Source of the DNA: Streptomyces sp. Je 1-79
GTDB taxonomy: Bacteria > Actinomycetota > Actinomycetes > Streptomycetales > Streptomycetaceae
Reading direction: 5' to 3'
DNA length: 64,000 nucleotides
NCBI RefSeq assembly: GCF_025195125.1
Contig: NZ_JAMGSL010000013.1
Coordinates: 62,001 to 126,000, forward strand
Below, one piece after another: positions 8,070-18,300 of this stretch. The stretch's first letter is position 1. Every line of letters begins with the position of its first letter. The notes under the pieces were generated by a model that saw only the letters and a list, made by a program, of their open reading frames with translations, made no database searches and was not told where the DNA came from. The translations under genes and the position numbers were made by a program.

Positions 8070-9604
8070 CCGGAGTCCTGGTGCTCCTTGAGGACCGGGA
8101 AGCGGCGCGGGGCCAGGGTCAGCAGGACCAGCAGGGCGAGGGCGGCGGCGCCCGCCGCGCCCAGGTAGACGTAGTCGACGGCCGCGTCGACCGCGCGGCG
8201 CAGGGTGTCGTCGGCGTGGTCCAGGGCGTACGCGAGGCTGTCCAGGTCGGTGTCGGCGCCGAGGCGGGAGGCCAGGACGCCGTTGGCGATCGCGCCGAAG
8301 AGGGCGGCGCCGACGCTTTGGCCGACCTGGCGGCAGAAGAGGACGGAGGCGGTCGTCGTGCCGCGTTCCTCATACGGGACGGTCGACTGGACGCCGACGA
8401 TCAGGGGGAGTTGGAAGAGGCCGAGCGCGCCGCCGAGGAGGAGCATCAGCAGGGCGGGCTGCCAGGGCTCGCCGGGGAAGGGGAGGAAGGGGAAGGCGAG
8501 CAGCACCAGCAGGGCGAGGGTGATGCCGACGACGGCGGTGAGGCGGAAGCCGATGCGGTTGTAGACGCGGTTGGAGAGGGCGGCGGTCACGGGCCAGCTG
8601 AGCGTCATCGCGGAGAGGACGAAGCCGGCGGCTATGGGGCCGAGTCCGAGGACGGCCTGGGCGTAGGTGGGCAGGAAGACGGTCGGGGCGACCATGAGCA
8701 GGCCGAGCGCGCCGAGGGCCAGGTTGACCGCGGAGATGGTGCGGCGGCGCCAGATCCAGCCGGGGATGATCGGGTCGGCGGCCCGGCGCTCCACGAGGAC
8801 GGTGACTCCGGCGAGGGCGAGCGCGCCCGCGAACAGCCCGAGGGAGGGCGCGGAGAGCCAGGGCCAGGCGATGCCGCCCTGGACGAGGGCGGTGAGCAGC
8901 AGGGTCCCGGTCGCGAAGATGGCGACCGCACCCGCCCAGTCGACCGACACCTTCCGCGCCGGCTCCGGCTCGCCGGACACGGTTGCCTCCGTCGCCCGTG
9001 TCTGCCGCTCCGGTTCGATCAGGTACCGGGCGATGAGCCAGAGCGCCACCAGGCCGACGGGAAGGTTGATCAGGAAGATCCAGCGCCAGTCCGCGTATCC
9101 GGCGAGGAGGCCGCCGGCCGCCGGTCCGGCGACCGAGGCCGTCGCCCAGACCGAGGAGAGCTTCGCCTGGATCCTGGGGCGCTCCTTCAGCGGGTACAGG
9201 TCCGCCGCGATCGTCTGGATCGTGCCCTGGAGCGCGCCGCCGCCCAGGCCCTGCACGACCCGGAAGGCGATGAGCGAGCCCATGTTCCAGGCGGCCGCGC
9301 AGAGCAGGGAGCCGATGAGGAAGAGGATCGTTCCGGCGATCAGGACCGGCTTGCGGCCGAAGGTGTCGCAGAGCTTCCCGTAGACCGGCAGGGTGACCGT
9401 GACGGCGAGCAGATAGCCGGAGAAGAGCCAGGAGAAGACGGACAGGCCGCCGAGGTCGCCGACGATCTGCGGTACGGCGGTCGACACGACCGTGCCGTCG
9501 AGCGCGGCGAGTGCCATGCCGAGCATCAGGGCGGCGACGACCGGCCCCCGCCCACGGGGAGCCGTCGCCGGTGCCGCTGCCTGTCGCGTCGTCGTCCGTG
9601 ACAC
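8054..9604 (-). CDS. DHA2-family MFS drug exporter (EmrB/QacA type)
   Basis: A 516-residue integral membrane protein with about 14 hydrophobic segments, the usual number for the DHA2 family. Motif A (GKLCDTFGRKP) lies between TM2 and TM3, and antiporter motif C (SVAGPAAGGLL) in TM5. The central loop (EPERQTRATEATVSGEPEP) is charged. It is expected to export hydrophobic drugs or metabolites in exchange for protons. A large imperfect inverted repeat (9612-9676) lies directly upstream of its start and could act as operator or as the 3' structure of the tnpB transcript. Confidence 0.9.
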   Translation of the reverse strand: MSRTTTRQAAAPATAPRGRGPVVAALMLGMALAALDGTVVSTAVPQIVGDLGGLSVFSWLFSGYLLAVTVTLPVYGKLCDTFGRKPVLIAGTILFLIGSLLCAAAWNMGSLIAFRVVQGLGGGALQGTIQTIAADLYPLKERPRIQAKLSSVWATASVAGPAAGGLLAGYADWRWIFLINLPVGLVALWLIARYLIEPERQTRATEATVSGEPEPARKVSVDWAGAVAIFATGTLLLTALVQGGIAWPWLSAPSLGLFAGALALAGVTVLVERRAADPIIPGWIWRRRTISAVNLALGALGLLMVAPTVFLPTYAQAVLGLGPIAAGFVLSAMTLSWPVTAALSNRVYNRIGFRLTAVVGITLALLVLLAFPFLPFPGEPWQPALLMLLLGGALGLFQLPLIVGVQSTVPYEERGTTTASVLFCRQVGQSVGAALFGAIANGVLASRLGADTDLDSLAYALDHADDTLRRAVDAAVDYVYLGAAGAAALALLVLLTLAPRRFPVLKEHQDSGQPSA

Positions 9605-9611
9605 CCGGCCA

Positions 9612-9676
9612 CTCCATCCGATGGGTCGTACACCTAATTCCGTCGGCCCAGCCTCCCACTCGACCCACGGATGGAG
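9612..9676. repeat. Long inverted repeat between tnpB-like gene and MFS gene
   Basis: Arm 1 at 9612-9628 (CTCCATCCGATGGGTCG) pairs with arm 2 at 9661-9676 (CGACCCACGGATGGAG), complementary except for one bulged base; the loop is 32 nt. It starts 8 bp from the MFS start codon and 9 bp from the tnpB stop, so it may be an imperfect palindrome like those at IS200/IS605 ends, part of a guide-RNA scaffold, a terminator or an operator. Confidence 0.7.
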
Positions 9677-9684
9677 AACCGTTT

Positions 9685-11376
9685 CTAAGAACTGAGCGGA
9701 AGTGGGTCCTGTCGCCAGGTCCCATGCTCAGCCGCGTACCCCGAACGGTGAGGGGCGCGCTGGTCTCCCGCGTTCTCTCCGCGCCCGGGCGGCGCGCATC
9801 GTGTGCGCGGTCCGGGAAAGCGGGGGCGGGGTTCCTCGCGCCCGAGGGCATCCGGTGGGGCCTGGGCGGTCCGATGCCCACGACGATCACTCCTGTCGTC
9901 GTGGGGCGGTGTCGCCCGTCGCCGGATCGGATGCCCTTGAGCACGCCTTCCGATCGCCACGGCGGCAGCGTCGTGGCGAGTGGTCTTGCGAGTCTTGCTG
10001 GTGAGGGGCTTCTGCCAGTGTTGGGCGCCCCACCGGCTGGTGTAGCTGGGATCGACGGCGATGACGGTGACGTTTGTGGCGTCGGCCATCGAGGCGAGGC
10101 GGGCGCGAAGCCGGCCCGTGGGGAGCCCCGAGATCAGCTGCCGGAATCGCTTACGCCTGCCGTGTTTCTCCCGGGTCTTCTCTGCATGGAAGTCCAGATC
10201 TTCGACCGCGATCGCGGCCACCCTGCAGGTCTTTGCCCAGTTCAGGAGCTGGGTGAGGGCGTGCCGGATCTGGGCGTCTCGATGCCGCGCGCCGCCGGAA
10301 AGGTCGTAGAGGAAGTGGCGTGGGTTTCCGATCGGGTTGCCGTGAACGTCGAGACGCCACGCGGCGAGGTGGTCGGTATTGGTGTCCACTCCGATCACAC
10401 CGTGTGCGAGTGCCGCCTCCAGCGGGACCGCTGGGGTGGGCGTGAGCTGCCAGGAGGCGGTCAGGTACCAGCGGCCACGAGTCACATCCAGGTGGATGCG
10501 GTACGCGGTGGCCCTGTTCGCTTCGACTCGGTCTGCCCACTCCGTGCCTCGGTGCGCGTACCGCACGCGCGCCGCAAGCACGTAGCGGCCGTGAGGGGCG
10601 TTCGCCAGGCCTACCAGTGGCGCAGGCAGCTTGATCGATACTTCCCCCTCGGGTGTGACCCGGATGGTTTCGTTGCCGTACCGCTTCCCCGACTCCCCGT
10701 CGGCCTGGAGGAACCACCGTTGCGCTTCCCAACGTTCGCGCCACTGGGTCTCGGTGAGCTGTACATCAGCGAGGCGGTGGCGGGAGTTCAGTAGCCGCCT
10801 GCCTCCACGAGTCACCCGTACTCGGCCGGTCCGCCAGTCCGCGACCGCAGCTTCATGCCGGGCCTCCAGAAGAGCAAGCCGCCTGGACTTCGCATGCCAC
10901 TCCCGCCGTGATCGGTAACCACCCGGCGTCCGCTTCGAGCCGCGCTGACCAAGCGGTAGGGACAGTCGATGCCGAAGCATCCCGACCCCCGCCTCAAGAC
11001 CCTGGATGTACGTGGCCTGGCAGCGCCGCGCCAGCCCCCACTGGTCATGCGATGCCTTCGTCACCGTCCCCGCCCACCGGGACGACGAGAGCACCGTCAC
11101 CGCACGCTTCCTCGCCGCCCACTTCTCGCCGGAGTGCTTCGAACCATCTGCGCAACGCGCCTTGAGGTCACGGGAGGCGAGGCGTCCCATGTGTGAGCCG
11201 ATCAGCCGCAGAACCTCCGCGTCATTCGCGGTCAGACCCTTGAGCCGGTCGCGAACAGCCACACCCGACGGTCTGGGGACGACGAAGGGCGCGGCTGCAT
11301 CCCGCAGGCCCGAAATCGACCGCACCCCATCCGCTCGCACCGCAACCCCCTTGGGTCTTCGTGTCGAACGGGTCAA
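9685..11376 (-). CDS. TnpB-like (IS605-type) RuvC nuclease without zinc finger
   Basis: Up to 563 residues if the TTG at 11376 is used; internal GTG or ATG starts are possible and the true start is uncertain. The RuvC nuclease triad is visible: Asp331 (GVIGVDTNTD), Glu392 (VAAIAVEDLDF) and Asp469 (TRHDAAAVAIG). The region DPSYTSRWGAQHW corresponds to the TnpB segment that normally leads into a four-Cys zinc finger, but here no CxxC pairs are present and the last Asp follows within about 20 residues. The final ~85 residues are Arg/Pro-rich. No TnpA transposase lies nearby, so it is a stand-alone TnpB that may act as an RNA-guided nuclease or be domesticated. The RNA would overlap the 3' end of the gene if it behaves like known TnpB. 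Confidence 0.75.
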   Translation of the reverse strand: MTRSTRRPKGVAVRADGVRSISGLRDAAAPFVVPRPSGVAVRDRLKGLTANDAEVLRLIGSHMGRLASRDLKARCADGSKHSGEKWAARKRAVTVLSSSRWAGTVTKASHDQWGLARRCQATYIQGLEAGVGMLRHRLSLPLGQRGSKRTPGGYRSRREWHAKSRRLALLEARHEAAVADWRTGRVRVTRGGRRLLNSRHRLADVQLTETQWRERWEAQRWFLQADGESGKRYGNETIRVTPEGEVSIKLPAPLVGLANAPHGRYVLAARVRYAHRGTEWADRVEANRATAYRIHLDVTRGRWYLTASWQLTPTPAVPLEAALAHGVIGVDTNTDHLAAWRLDVHGNPIGNPRHFLYDLSGGARHRDAQIRHALTQLLNWAKTCRVAAIAVEDLDFHAEKTREKHGRRKRFRQLISGLPTGRLRARLASMADATNVTVIAVDPSYTSRWGAQHWQKPLTSKTRKTTRHDAAAVAIGRRAQGHPIRRRATPPHDDRSDRRGHRTAQAPPDALGREEPRPRFPGPRTRCAPPGRGENAGDQRAPHRSGYAAEHGTWRQDPLPLSS

Positions 11377-11476
11377 CGAATCGACAGGGGAAAGGTCACC
11401 AGTCCCTCTCTCGAATGTCTGATCGCTCCTACCGGTGGTCTGGAGAGGTCCATCCCTGCGCCGAGACCCCTAGGGG

Positions 11477-11502
11477 GCCCCTCCCCCATAAGGGGCAGGG
11501 GC
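11477..11502 (+). promoter_or_regulatory. GC-rich hairpin upstream of ABC exporter 1
   Basis: GCCCCT/AGGGGC outer stem, one C-C mismatch, CCCC/GGGG inner stem and an ATAA loop. It is preceded by the palindrome CCCCTAGGGG (11467-11476). It sits about 160 bp before the GTG of the ABC gene and upstream of the divergent tnpB-like gene, so it could be an operator, a leader hairpin or a mobile-element end. The rest of 11377-11662 shows only an AGGAG ribosome site before 11663. Confidence 0.4.
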
Positions 11503-11662
11503 TGTTCGTCCCGGCGGAGGAGGAGATGGGCGGTGCCCGTCTTTACCTTGGTCTTACGGAAAACCCCAGGGCGAAGAGTGCGACTGGCACCAGTGATTCC
11601 CTGCCCCCCTTCTCGCAGACTCGGACACGAGTCGGATCCGTACCAGACATAGGAGACATACC

Positions 11663-12451
11663 GTGACTTCGGCTGTGACCATCCCCCAGCACGGGGAGAC
11701 CGGAGGACGTACGGCCGTGGCCGCGCGGGCGCGGCAGGTCGTCAAGGCGTACGGAGCCGGCGAGACCCGGGTCGTCGCGCTCGACCACGTCGACGTGGAC
11801 ATCGCGCGGGGGCAGTTCACCGCGATCATGGGGCCCTCGGGTTCCGGCAAGTCCACGCTGATGCACTGCCTCGCCGGGCTCGACACCGTCACCAGCGGTC
11901 AGATCCACCTGGACGACACCGAGATCACCGGGCTGAAGGACAAGCGGCTCACCCAGCTGCGCCGCGACCGGATCGGCTTCATCTTCCAGGCGTTCAACCT
12001 GCTGCCGACCCTCAACGCGCTCGAGAACATCACGCTCCCGATGGACATCGCCGGCCGCAAGCCGGACCGGCAGTGGCTCGACCGCGTCGTGGCGACGGTC
12101 GGGCTCGCGGACCGTCTCGGCCACCGCCCCACGCAGCTGTCCGGCGGTCAGCAGCAGCGCGTCGCCGTGGCCCGTGCGCTGGCCGCCCGGCCCGAGATCA
12201 TCTTCGGTGACGAGCCGACCGGCAACCTCGACTCCCGCGCAGGCGCCGAGGTCCTCGGCTTCCTGCGGCAGTCCGTGGACGAGCTGGGGCAGACCATCGT
12301 CATGGTCACCCACGACCCGGTCGCCGCCAGCTACGCGGACCGCGTCCTCTACCTCGCGGACGGCCGGATCGTCGACGAGATGTTCCGGCCCACCGCCGAC
12401 GCCGTCCTCGACCGCATGAAGGACTTCGACGCGCGCGGGCGGACGTCATGA
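11663..12451 (+). CDS. ABC transporter ATP-binding protein (LolD/MacB-like), exporter 1
   Basis: A 262-residue nucleotide-binding subunit. It shows Walker A (GPSGSGKST), Q-loop (FIFQAFNLLP), ABC signature (LSGGQQQRVAVARAL), Walker B (IIFGDEPTGNLDS) and the switch His (MVTHD). This type pairs with FtsX-like permeases that act as mechanotransmitters or extrude lipoproteins, peptides or antibiotics. A GTG start with AGGAG just upstream. It overlaps the permease gene by 4 bp, so the two are translationally coupled. It is closely similar to the ABC protein at 55270-56040. Confidence 0.93.
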   Translation: MTSAVTIPQHGETGGRTAVAARARQVVKAYGAGETRVVALDHVDVDIARGQFTAIMGPSGSGKSTLMHCLAGLDTVTSGQIHLDDTEITGLKDKRLTQLRRDRIGFIFQAFNLLPTLNALENITLPMDIAGRKPDRQWLDRVVATVGLADRLGHRPTQLSGGQQQRVAVARALAARPEIIFGDEPTGNLDSRAGAEVLGFLRQSVDELGQTIVMVTHDPVAASYADRVLYLADGRIVDEMFRPTADAVLDRMKDFDARGRTS

Positions 12452-15021
12452 CCGTCCTGAAGACCTCCCTGCGCAACTTCTTCGCGCACAAGGGCCGCAT
12501 GGCGCTCTCCGCCGTCGCCGTCCTGCTGTCCGTGGCGTTCGTGAGCGGCACGCTCGTCTTCACGGACACCATGAACACCACCTTCGACAAGCTCTTCGCC
12601 GCGACGGCCGCCGATGTCACCGTCAGCCCCAAAGGCGCGGCGACCGGCGAGGAGACCCCGCAGAGCGGCCGCCCCGAGACCCTGCCGGCCTCGGTCGTCG
12701 AGAAGGTCGCCGGGGCCGAGGGCGTCAAGTCCGCCGAGGGCAAGGTCATCTCGCTCAGCGTGACCGTCGCCGACGCCGACAACAACAACCTCGGATCCTC
12801 CACCGGCGCACCGACCATCGCGGTCAACTGGAGCCCCAGGGAACTGCGTTCCATGGAGATCACCTCCGGTCACGCCCCGCGCGGGCCCACCGAGGCACTC
12901 CTGGACGCCGGTACGGCCGAGAAGCACAAGCTGAAGATCGGTGACGAGCTGCGGACGATCGCCGTGACCGGCGACTTCACCACCCGTATCTCCGGCATCG
13001 CGTCCTTCAAGGTCACCAACCCCGGCGCCACCGTCGTCTACTTCGACACCGCCACTGCGCAGCGTGAACTCCTGGGCAAGCCCGGCCTGTTCACCAACAT
13101 CGAGGTGACGGCCGCGTCCGGCGTCAGCCATGACCTGCTCAAGAAGAACGTCGCCGCGGAGCTCGGCGGCGGCTACAAGCTCCTCACCCAGGCCGAGTCC
13201 GCCGACGAGGGCGCCAAGGACGTCGAGGGCTTCCTGAAGCCGATGAAGTACGCGATGCTCGGCTTCGCCGGGATCGCCTTCCTCGTCGGCATCTTCCTCA
13301 TCGTCAACACCTTCTCCATGCTGGTCGCCCAGCGCACCCGCGAGATCGGTCTGATGCGGGCGATCGGCTCCAGCCGCAAGCAGGTGAACCGTTCCGTCCT
13401 CGTCGAGGCGCTGCTCCTCGGCGTCGTCGGCTCGATCGCGGGCGTCGCGGCCGGTGTCGGAGTGGCCGTCGGGCTGATGAAGCTGATGTCCGCGATGGGC
13501 ATGGAGCTGTCCACAGGGGACCTGACGGTGAAGTGGACGACCCCGGTCGTCGGTGTCGTCCTCGGTGTCGTCGTCACCGTCCTCGCCGCGTACATCCCCG
13601 CCCGCCGGGCCGGGAAGGTCTCCCCGATGGCCGCCCTGCGCGACGCCGGCACCCCGGCCGACGGCAGGGCCGGCCGGATCCGGGGCGGGCTCGGCCTGCT
13701 GCTCACCCTGGGCGGCGCGGCCGCGCTGTGGACGGCCACGCGGGCGGAGGAGGCCGGCCCCGGGTCCCTGTGGCTGGGCCTCGGCATCGTCCTCTCCCTC
13801 GTCGGCTTCATCGTCGTCGGACCGCTGCTCGCGGGCGGTGTCGTGCGGGTCCTCGGCGCCGTCGTCCTGAGGGTCTTCGGCCCGGTCGGGCGGATGGCCG
13901 AGCGCAACGCGCTGCGCAACCCGCGCCGTACGGGAGCGACCGGCGCCGCCCTGATGATCGGGCTCGCGCTGGTGGCCTGTCTGTCGGTGGTCGGCTCGTC
14001 GATGGTCGCCTCGGCGACGGAGGAGCTGGACCGCTCGGTCGGCGCGGACTTCATCGTGCAGTCCGCCACCGGGCAGCCGATCATGCCGCAGGCCCAGGCG
14101 GCCCTGGAGAAGACGCCGGGCCTGGACCACGTGACCGCGTACACGTGGGTCGAAACGAAGATCACCGACCCGGCCGGCAAGACGGTGGACGAGGGGCTCG
14201 TCGCCGCCGAACCGTCGTACGCCGAGGACGTACGGCGCGAGACGACGGCCGGTGAGCTCTCCGCCGCGTACGGGGCGAACGCGATGTCCGTGGGCAGCGA
14301 CTACGCCGCCGAGCACGGCGTGAAGGTCGGCGACGAGCTGACCGTCGCCTTCAAGGGCGGCCGGAGCGCGAAGCTGAAGGTCGCGGCGATTACCTCGGAC
14401 GAGGGCAACATCGACAAGGGCGTGATGTACACCAACATCACCACGGCGAGCCGGTACCTGGCGGCCGAGAAGATGCCCCAGAGCATGATCATGTTCGCGA
14501 CGGCGGTGGACGGCAAGGAGGCCGAGGCGTACGAGGCGCTGAAGGGCTCGCTCGCCGCCTACCCGCAGTACAAGGTGCAGAACCAGGCCGACTACAAGCA
14601 GGATCTGAAGGACCAGGTCGGCCAGCTGCTCAACATCGTGTACGGGCTCCTCGCGCTGGCGATCATCGTCGCCGTGCTCGGTGTGGTGAACACGCTCGCG
14701 CTGTCGGTGGTCGAGCGGACCCGGGAGATCGGCCTGATGCGCGCCATCGGTCTCTCGCGCCGCCAGCTGCGGCGGATGATCCGGCTGGAGTCGGTGGTCA
14801 TCGCCCTCTTCGGAGCGCTGCTCGGCCTGGCCCTGGGCATGGGCTGGGGCACGGCGGCCCAGAAGCTCCTGGCCCTGGAGGGCCTCGGGGTCCTGGAGAT
14901 CCCCTGGCCGACGATCCTGACGGTCTTCGTCGCCTCGGCCTTCGTGGGCCTGTTCGCCGCCCTGGTCCCGGCGTTCCGTGCGGGCCGGATGAACGTCCTG
15001 AACGCGATCGCGACCGAGTAG
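12448..15021 (+). CDS. FtsX-type ABC permease, exporter 1
   Basis: An 857-residue membrane protein with an N-terminal TM (about 18-38), a long extracytoplasmic MacB-type domain, then two FtsX permease modules (about 260-390 and 725-850), each with TM helices and the cytoplasmic motif RTREIGLMRAIG. The second large outside domain lies at about 510-720. Two FtsX modules in one chain, so one permease with two ATPases could form the complex. It is coupled to the ABC gene by the ATGA overlap and followed by a hairpin at 15075. Substrate unknown. The N-terminus (VAFVSGTLVFTDT) is shared with the permease at 52651-55188. Confidence 0.9.
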   Translation: MTVLKTSLRNFFAHKGRMALSAVAVLLSVAFVSGTLVFTDTMNTTFDKLFAATAADVTVSPKGAATGEETPQSGRPETLPASVVEKVAGAEGVKSAEGKVISLSVTVADADNNNLGSSTGAPTIAVNWSPRELRSMEITSGHAPRGPTEALLDAGTAEKHKLKIGDELRTIAVTGDFTTRISGIASFKVTNPGATVVYFDTATAQRELLGKPGLFTNIEVTAASGVSHDLLKKNVAAELGGGYKLLTQAESADEGAKDVEGFLKPMKYAMLGFAGIAFLVGIFLIVNTFSMLVAQRTREIGLMRAIGSSRKQVNRSVLVEALLLGVVGSIAGVAAGVGVAVGLMKLMSAMGMELSTGDLTVKWTTPVVGVVLGVVVTVLAAYIPARRAGKVSPMAALRDAGTPADGRAGRIRGGLGLLLTLGGAAALWTATRAEEAGPGSLWLGLGIVLSLVGFIVVGPLLAGGVVRVLGAVVLRVFGPVGRMAERNALRNPRRTGATGAALMIGLALVACLSVVGSSMVASATEELDRSVGADFIVQSATGQPIMPQAQAALEKTPGLDHVTAYTWVETKITDPAGKTVDEGLVAAEPSYAEDVRRETTAGELSAAYGANAMSVGSDYAAEHGVKVGDELTVAFKGGRSAKLKVAAITSDEGNIDKGVMYTNITTASRYLAAEKMPQSMIMFATAVDGKEAEAYEALKGSLAAYPQYKVQNQADYKQDLKDQVGQLLNIVYGLLALAIIVAVLGVVNTLALSVVERTREIGLMRAIGLSRRQLRRMIRLESVVIALFGALLGLALGMGWGTAAQKLLALEGLGVLEIPWPTILTVFVASAFVGLFAALVPAFRAGRMNVLNAIATE

Positions 15022-15074
15022 CTCCGGGGCGGTCCCGATACCGAGGGGGCCACGGGGGTGCCCCCACGGGCTGT

Positions 15075-15115
15075 GAGGCCCCGGCCGACGTCCACGCGAC
15101 GCCGACCGGGGCCTC
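15075..15115 (+). terminator. Probable terminator after ABC exporter 1
   Basis: A perfect 10-bp stem (15075-15084 with 15106-15115), 21-nt loop, no strong T-run. It is the main feature of the 303-bp gap 15022-15324. That gap also has a TACGCT -10-like box at 15255-15260, a likely mfd promoter. Confidence 0.6.
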
Positions 15116-15324
15116 CACCCGTGCGAGCCCGTCCGTCCGTCTGGGAGCGCCACCCGTACCTGCCGGCTCGGCCGCCCGCCCCTTCCGGCCCTCCCGTCTC
15201 ACCCGACCCGCCCGGCCGCACGGGTTTTCGCACGCGGGTGTCGGTGGACCGTCGTACGCTGGAAGCCCCCGGCCCGTTCGACGTGTCGGGCTGTTCGCGT
15301 TGCCCTCTCCCGGGATGGAAGTCC

Positions 15325-18300
15325 ATGAGCCTGCACGGTCTGCTCGACCTCGTCGTCAAGGACGCGGCCCTCGCCGAAGCGGTCAAGGCCGCGTCCGACG
15401 GACGCCGCACGCATGTGGACCTGGTCGGGCCCGCGGCCGCGCGGCCCTTCGCCGTGGCCGCGCTCGCGCGGGACGCCGGGCGGCCCGTGCTCGCCGTCAC
15501 GGCGACCGGGCGGGAGGCCGAGGACCTGGCCGCGGCCCTGCGCAGCCTCATCGACCCGGACACGGTCGTCGACTACCCGTCCTGGGAGACGCTGCCGCAC
15601 GAGCGGCTCTCGCCCCGCTCGGACACGGTCGGCCGCCGCCTCGCCGTGCTGCGCCGCCTCACCCACCCGGCCTCCGACGACCCGGCCGCCGGCCCGGTCT
15701 CCGTCGTCGTCGCGCCCGTGCGGTCCGTGCTCCAGCCGCAGGTCAAGGGTCTCGGCGACCTGGAGCCCGTGGCCCTGCGCACCGGCCAGACCGCGGACCT
15801 GAACGAGATCGTGGAGGGCCTCGCGGCCGCCGCGTACTCCCGTGTGGAGCTGGTCGAGAAGCGCGGCGAGTTCGCCGTACGCGGCGGCATCCTGGACGTC
15901 TTCCCGCCGACCGAGGAGCATCCGCTCCGGATCGAGTTCTGGGGCGACGACGTCGAGGAGATCCGTTACTTCAAGGTCGCCGACCAGCGCTCCCTGGAGG
16001 TCGCCGAGCACGGCCTGTGGGCCCCGCCCTGCCGCGAGCTGCTCCTCACCGACGAGGTGAAGCGGCGCGCCGCCGTCCTCGCGGAGGCCCACCCCGAGCT
16101 GGGTGAGCTGCTCGGCAAGATCGCCGAGGGGATCGCCGTCGAGGGCATGGAGTCCCTCGCCCCCGTCCTGGTCGACGACATGGAGCTGCTGCTCGACGTC
16201 ATGCCGAAGGGCTCGATGGCCGTCGTGTGCGACCCCGAGCGGGTCCGTACGCGCGCCGCCGACCTCGTCGCGACGTCGCAGGAGTTCCTCCAGGCGTCCT
16301 GGGCGGCCACGGCCGGTGGCGGCGAGGCCCCCATCGACGTCGGCGCGGCCTCCCTGCGTGGGATCGCGGACGTACGGGACCGGGCGCGCGAGCTCGACAT
16401 GATGTGGTGGTCGGTCTCCCCCTTCGCGGCGGACGAGACACCCGACTCCGACACGGTGAAGCTGGGCATGCACGCGCCGGAGACGTACCGCGGCGACACC
16501 GCCCGCGCGCTCGCCGACACCAAGGGCTGGCTGGCCGACGGCTGGCGCACGGTCTACGTCACGGAGGCGCACGGCCCGGCGACCCGCACGGTCGAGGTGC
16601 TCGGCGGCGAGGGCATCGCGGCCCGTCTCGACGCGGATCTGGCCGAGATCGCCCCGTCCGTCGTCCATGTGGCGACCGGCTCCATCGACTTCGGTTTCGT
16701 CGACCCGGCCCTCAAGCTCGCCGTCCTCACCGAGACCGACCTGTCCGGGCAGAAGGCGGCCGGCAAGGACGGCCAGCGGATGCCGGCCAAGCGGCGCAAG
16801 ACGATCGACCCGCTGACCCTGGAGGTCGGCGACTACATCGTGCACGAGCAGCACGGCGTCGGCCGGTACATCGAGATGGTCCAGCGGACCGTCCAGGGCG
16901 CGACCCGCGAGTACCTCCTGGTGGAGTACGCCCCGGCCAAGCGCGGCCAGCCCGGCGACCGCCTCTACATCCCCACCGACCAGCTGGAGCAGGTCACGAA
17001 GTACGTGGGCGGCGAGGCGCCGACGCTGCACCGGTTGGGCGGCGCGGACTGGACGAAGACGAAGGCGCGCGCCAAGAAGGCCGTCAAGGAGATCGCCGCC
17101 GACCTGATCAAGCTGTACTCGGCGCGGATGGCGGCCCCCGGCCACGCCTTCGGCCCCGACACCCCCTGGCAGCGGGAGCTGGAGGACGCGTTCCCGTACG
17201 TGGAGACGCCCGACCAGCTGTCCACCATCGCCGAGGTGAAGGAGGACATGGAGAAGACGGTCCCGATGGACCGGCTGATCTGCGGTGACGTCGGCTACGG
17301 CAAGACGGAGATCGCGGTCCGCGCCGCCTTCAAGGCCGTCCAGGACGGCAAGCAGGTCGCCGTCCTCGTACCGACCACGCTCCTCGTCCAGCAGCACTTC
17401 GGCACGTTCTCGGAGCGGTACTCCCAGTTCCCCGTCGCCACCCGCGCGCTCTCCCGCTTCCAGACGGAGACCGAGTCGAAGGCGACGCTGGAGGGGCTGC
17501 GGGACGGCTCGGTCGACATCGTCATCGGCACGCACCGGCTCTTCTCCTCCGAGACCAAGTTCAAGGACCTGGGCCTGGTCATCGTGGACGAGGAGCAGCG
17601 CTTCGGCGTCGAGCACAAGGAGCAGCTGAAGAAGCTCCGCGCCAACGTCGACGTCCTGACGATGTCCGCCACCCCCATCCCCCGTACGCTCGAAATGGCC
17701 GTGACCGGCATCCGCGAGATGTCGACGATCACCACCCCGCCGGAGGAGCGGCACCCGGTCCTGACCTTCGTCGGGCCGTACGAGGAGAAGCAGATCGGCG
17801 CGGCCGTCCGCCGCGAACTGCTGCGCGAGGGCCAGGTCTTCTACATCCACAACCGCGTCGAGTCGATCGACCGGGCGGCGGCGCGGCTGCGGGAGATCGT
17901 GCCGGAGGCGCGGATCGCGACCGCGCACGGCCAGATGTCGGAGTCGGCCCTGGAGCAGGTCGTGGTCGACTTCTGGGAGAAGAAGTTCGACGTCCTCGTC
18001 TCGACGACGATCGTCGAGTCGGGCATCGACATCTCCAACGCCAACACGCTGATCGTGGAGCGCGGCGACAACTTCGGGTTGTCGCAGCTGCACCAGCTGC
18101 GCGGCCGTGTGGGCCGTGGGCGCGAGCGGGGTTACGCGTACTTCCTGTACCCGCCGGAGAAGCCGCTGACCGAGACCGCGCACGAGCGGCTGGCGACGAT
18201 CGCCCAGCACACGGAGATGGGCGCGGGCATGTACGTGGCGATGAAGGACCTGGAGATCCGCGGCGCGGGCAATCTGCTCGGCGGCGAGCAGTCCGGTCAC

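Noticed and set aside
9685-11376. A complete IS605 element with TnpA.
   Set aside because: No TnpA tyrosine transposase gene or matching palindrome on the far side was found.
12349-15153. 934-codon minus-strand frame under the exporter 1 permease.
   Set aside because: Composition biased, no domain, exact antisense of the permease.
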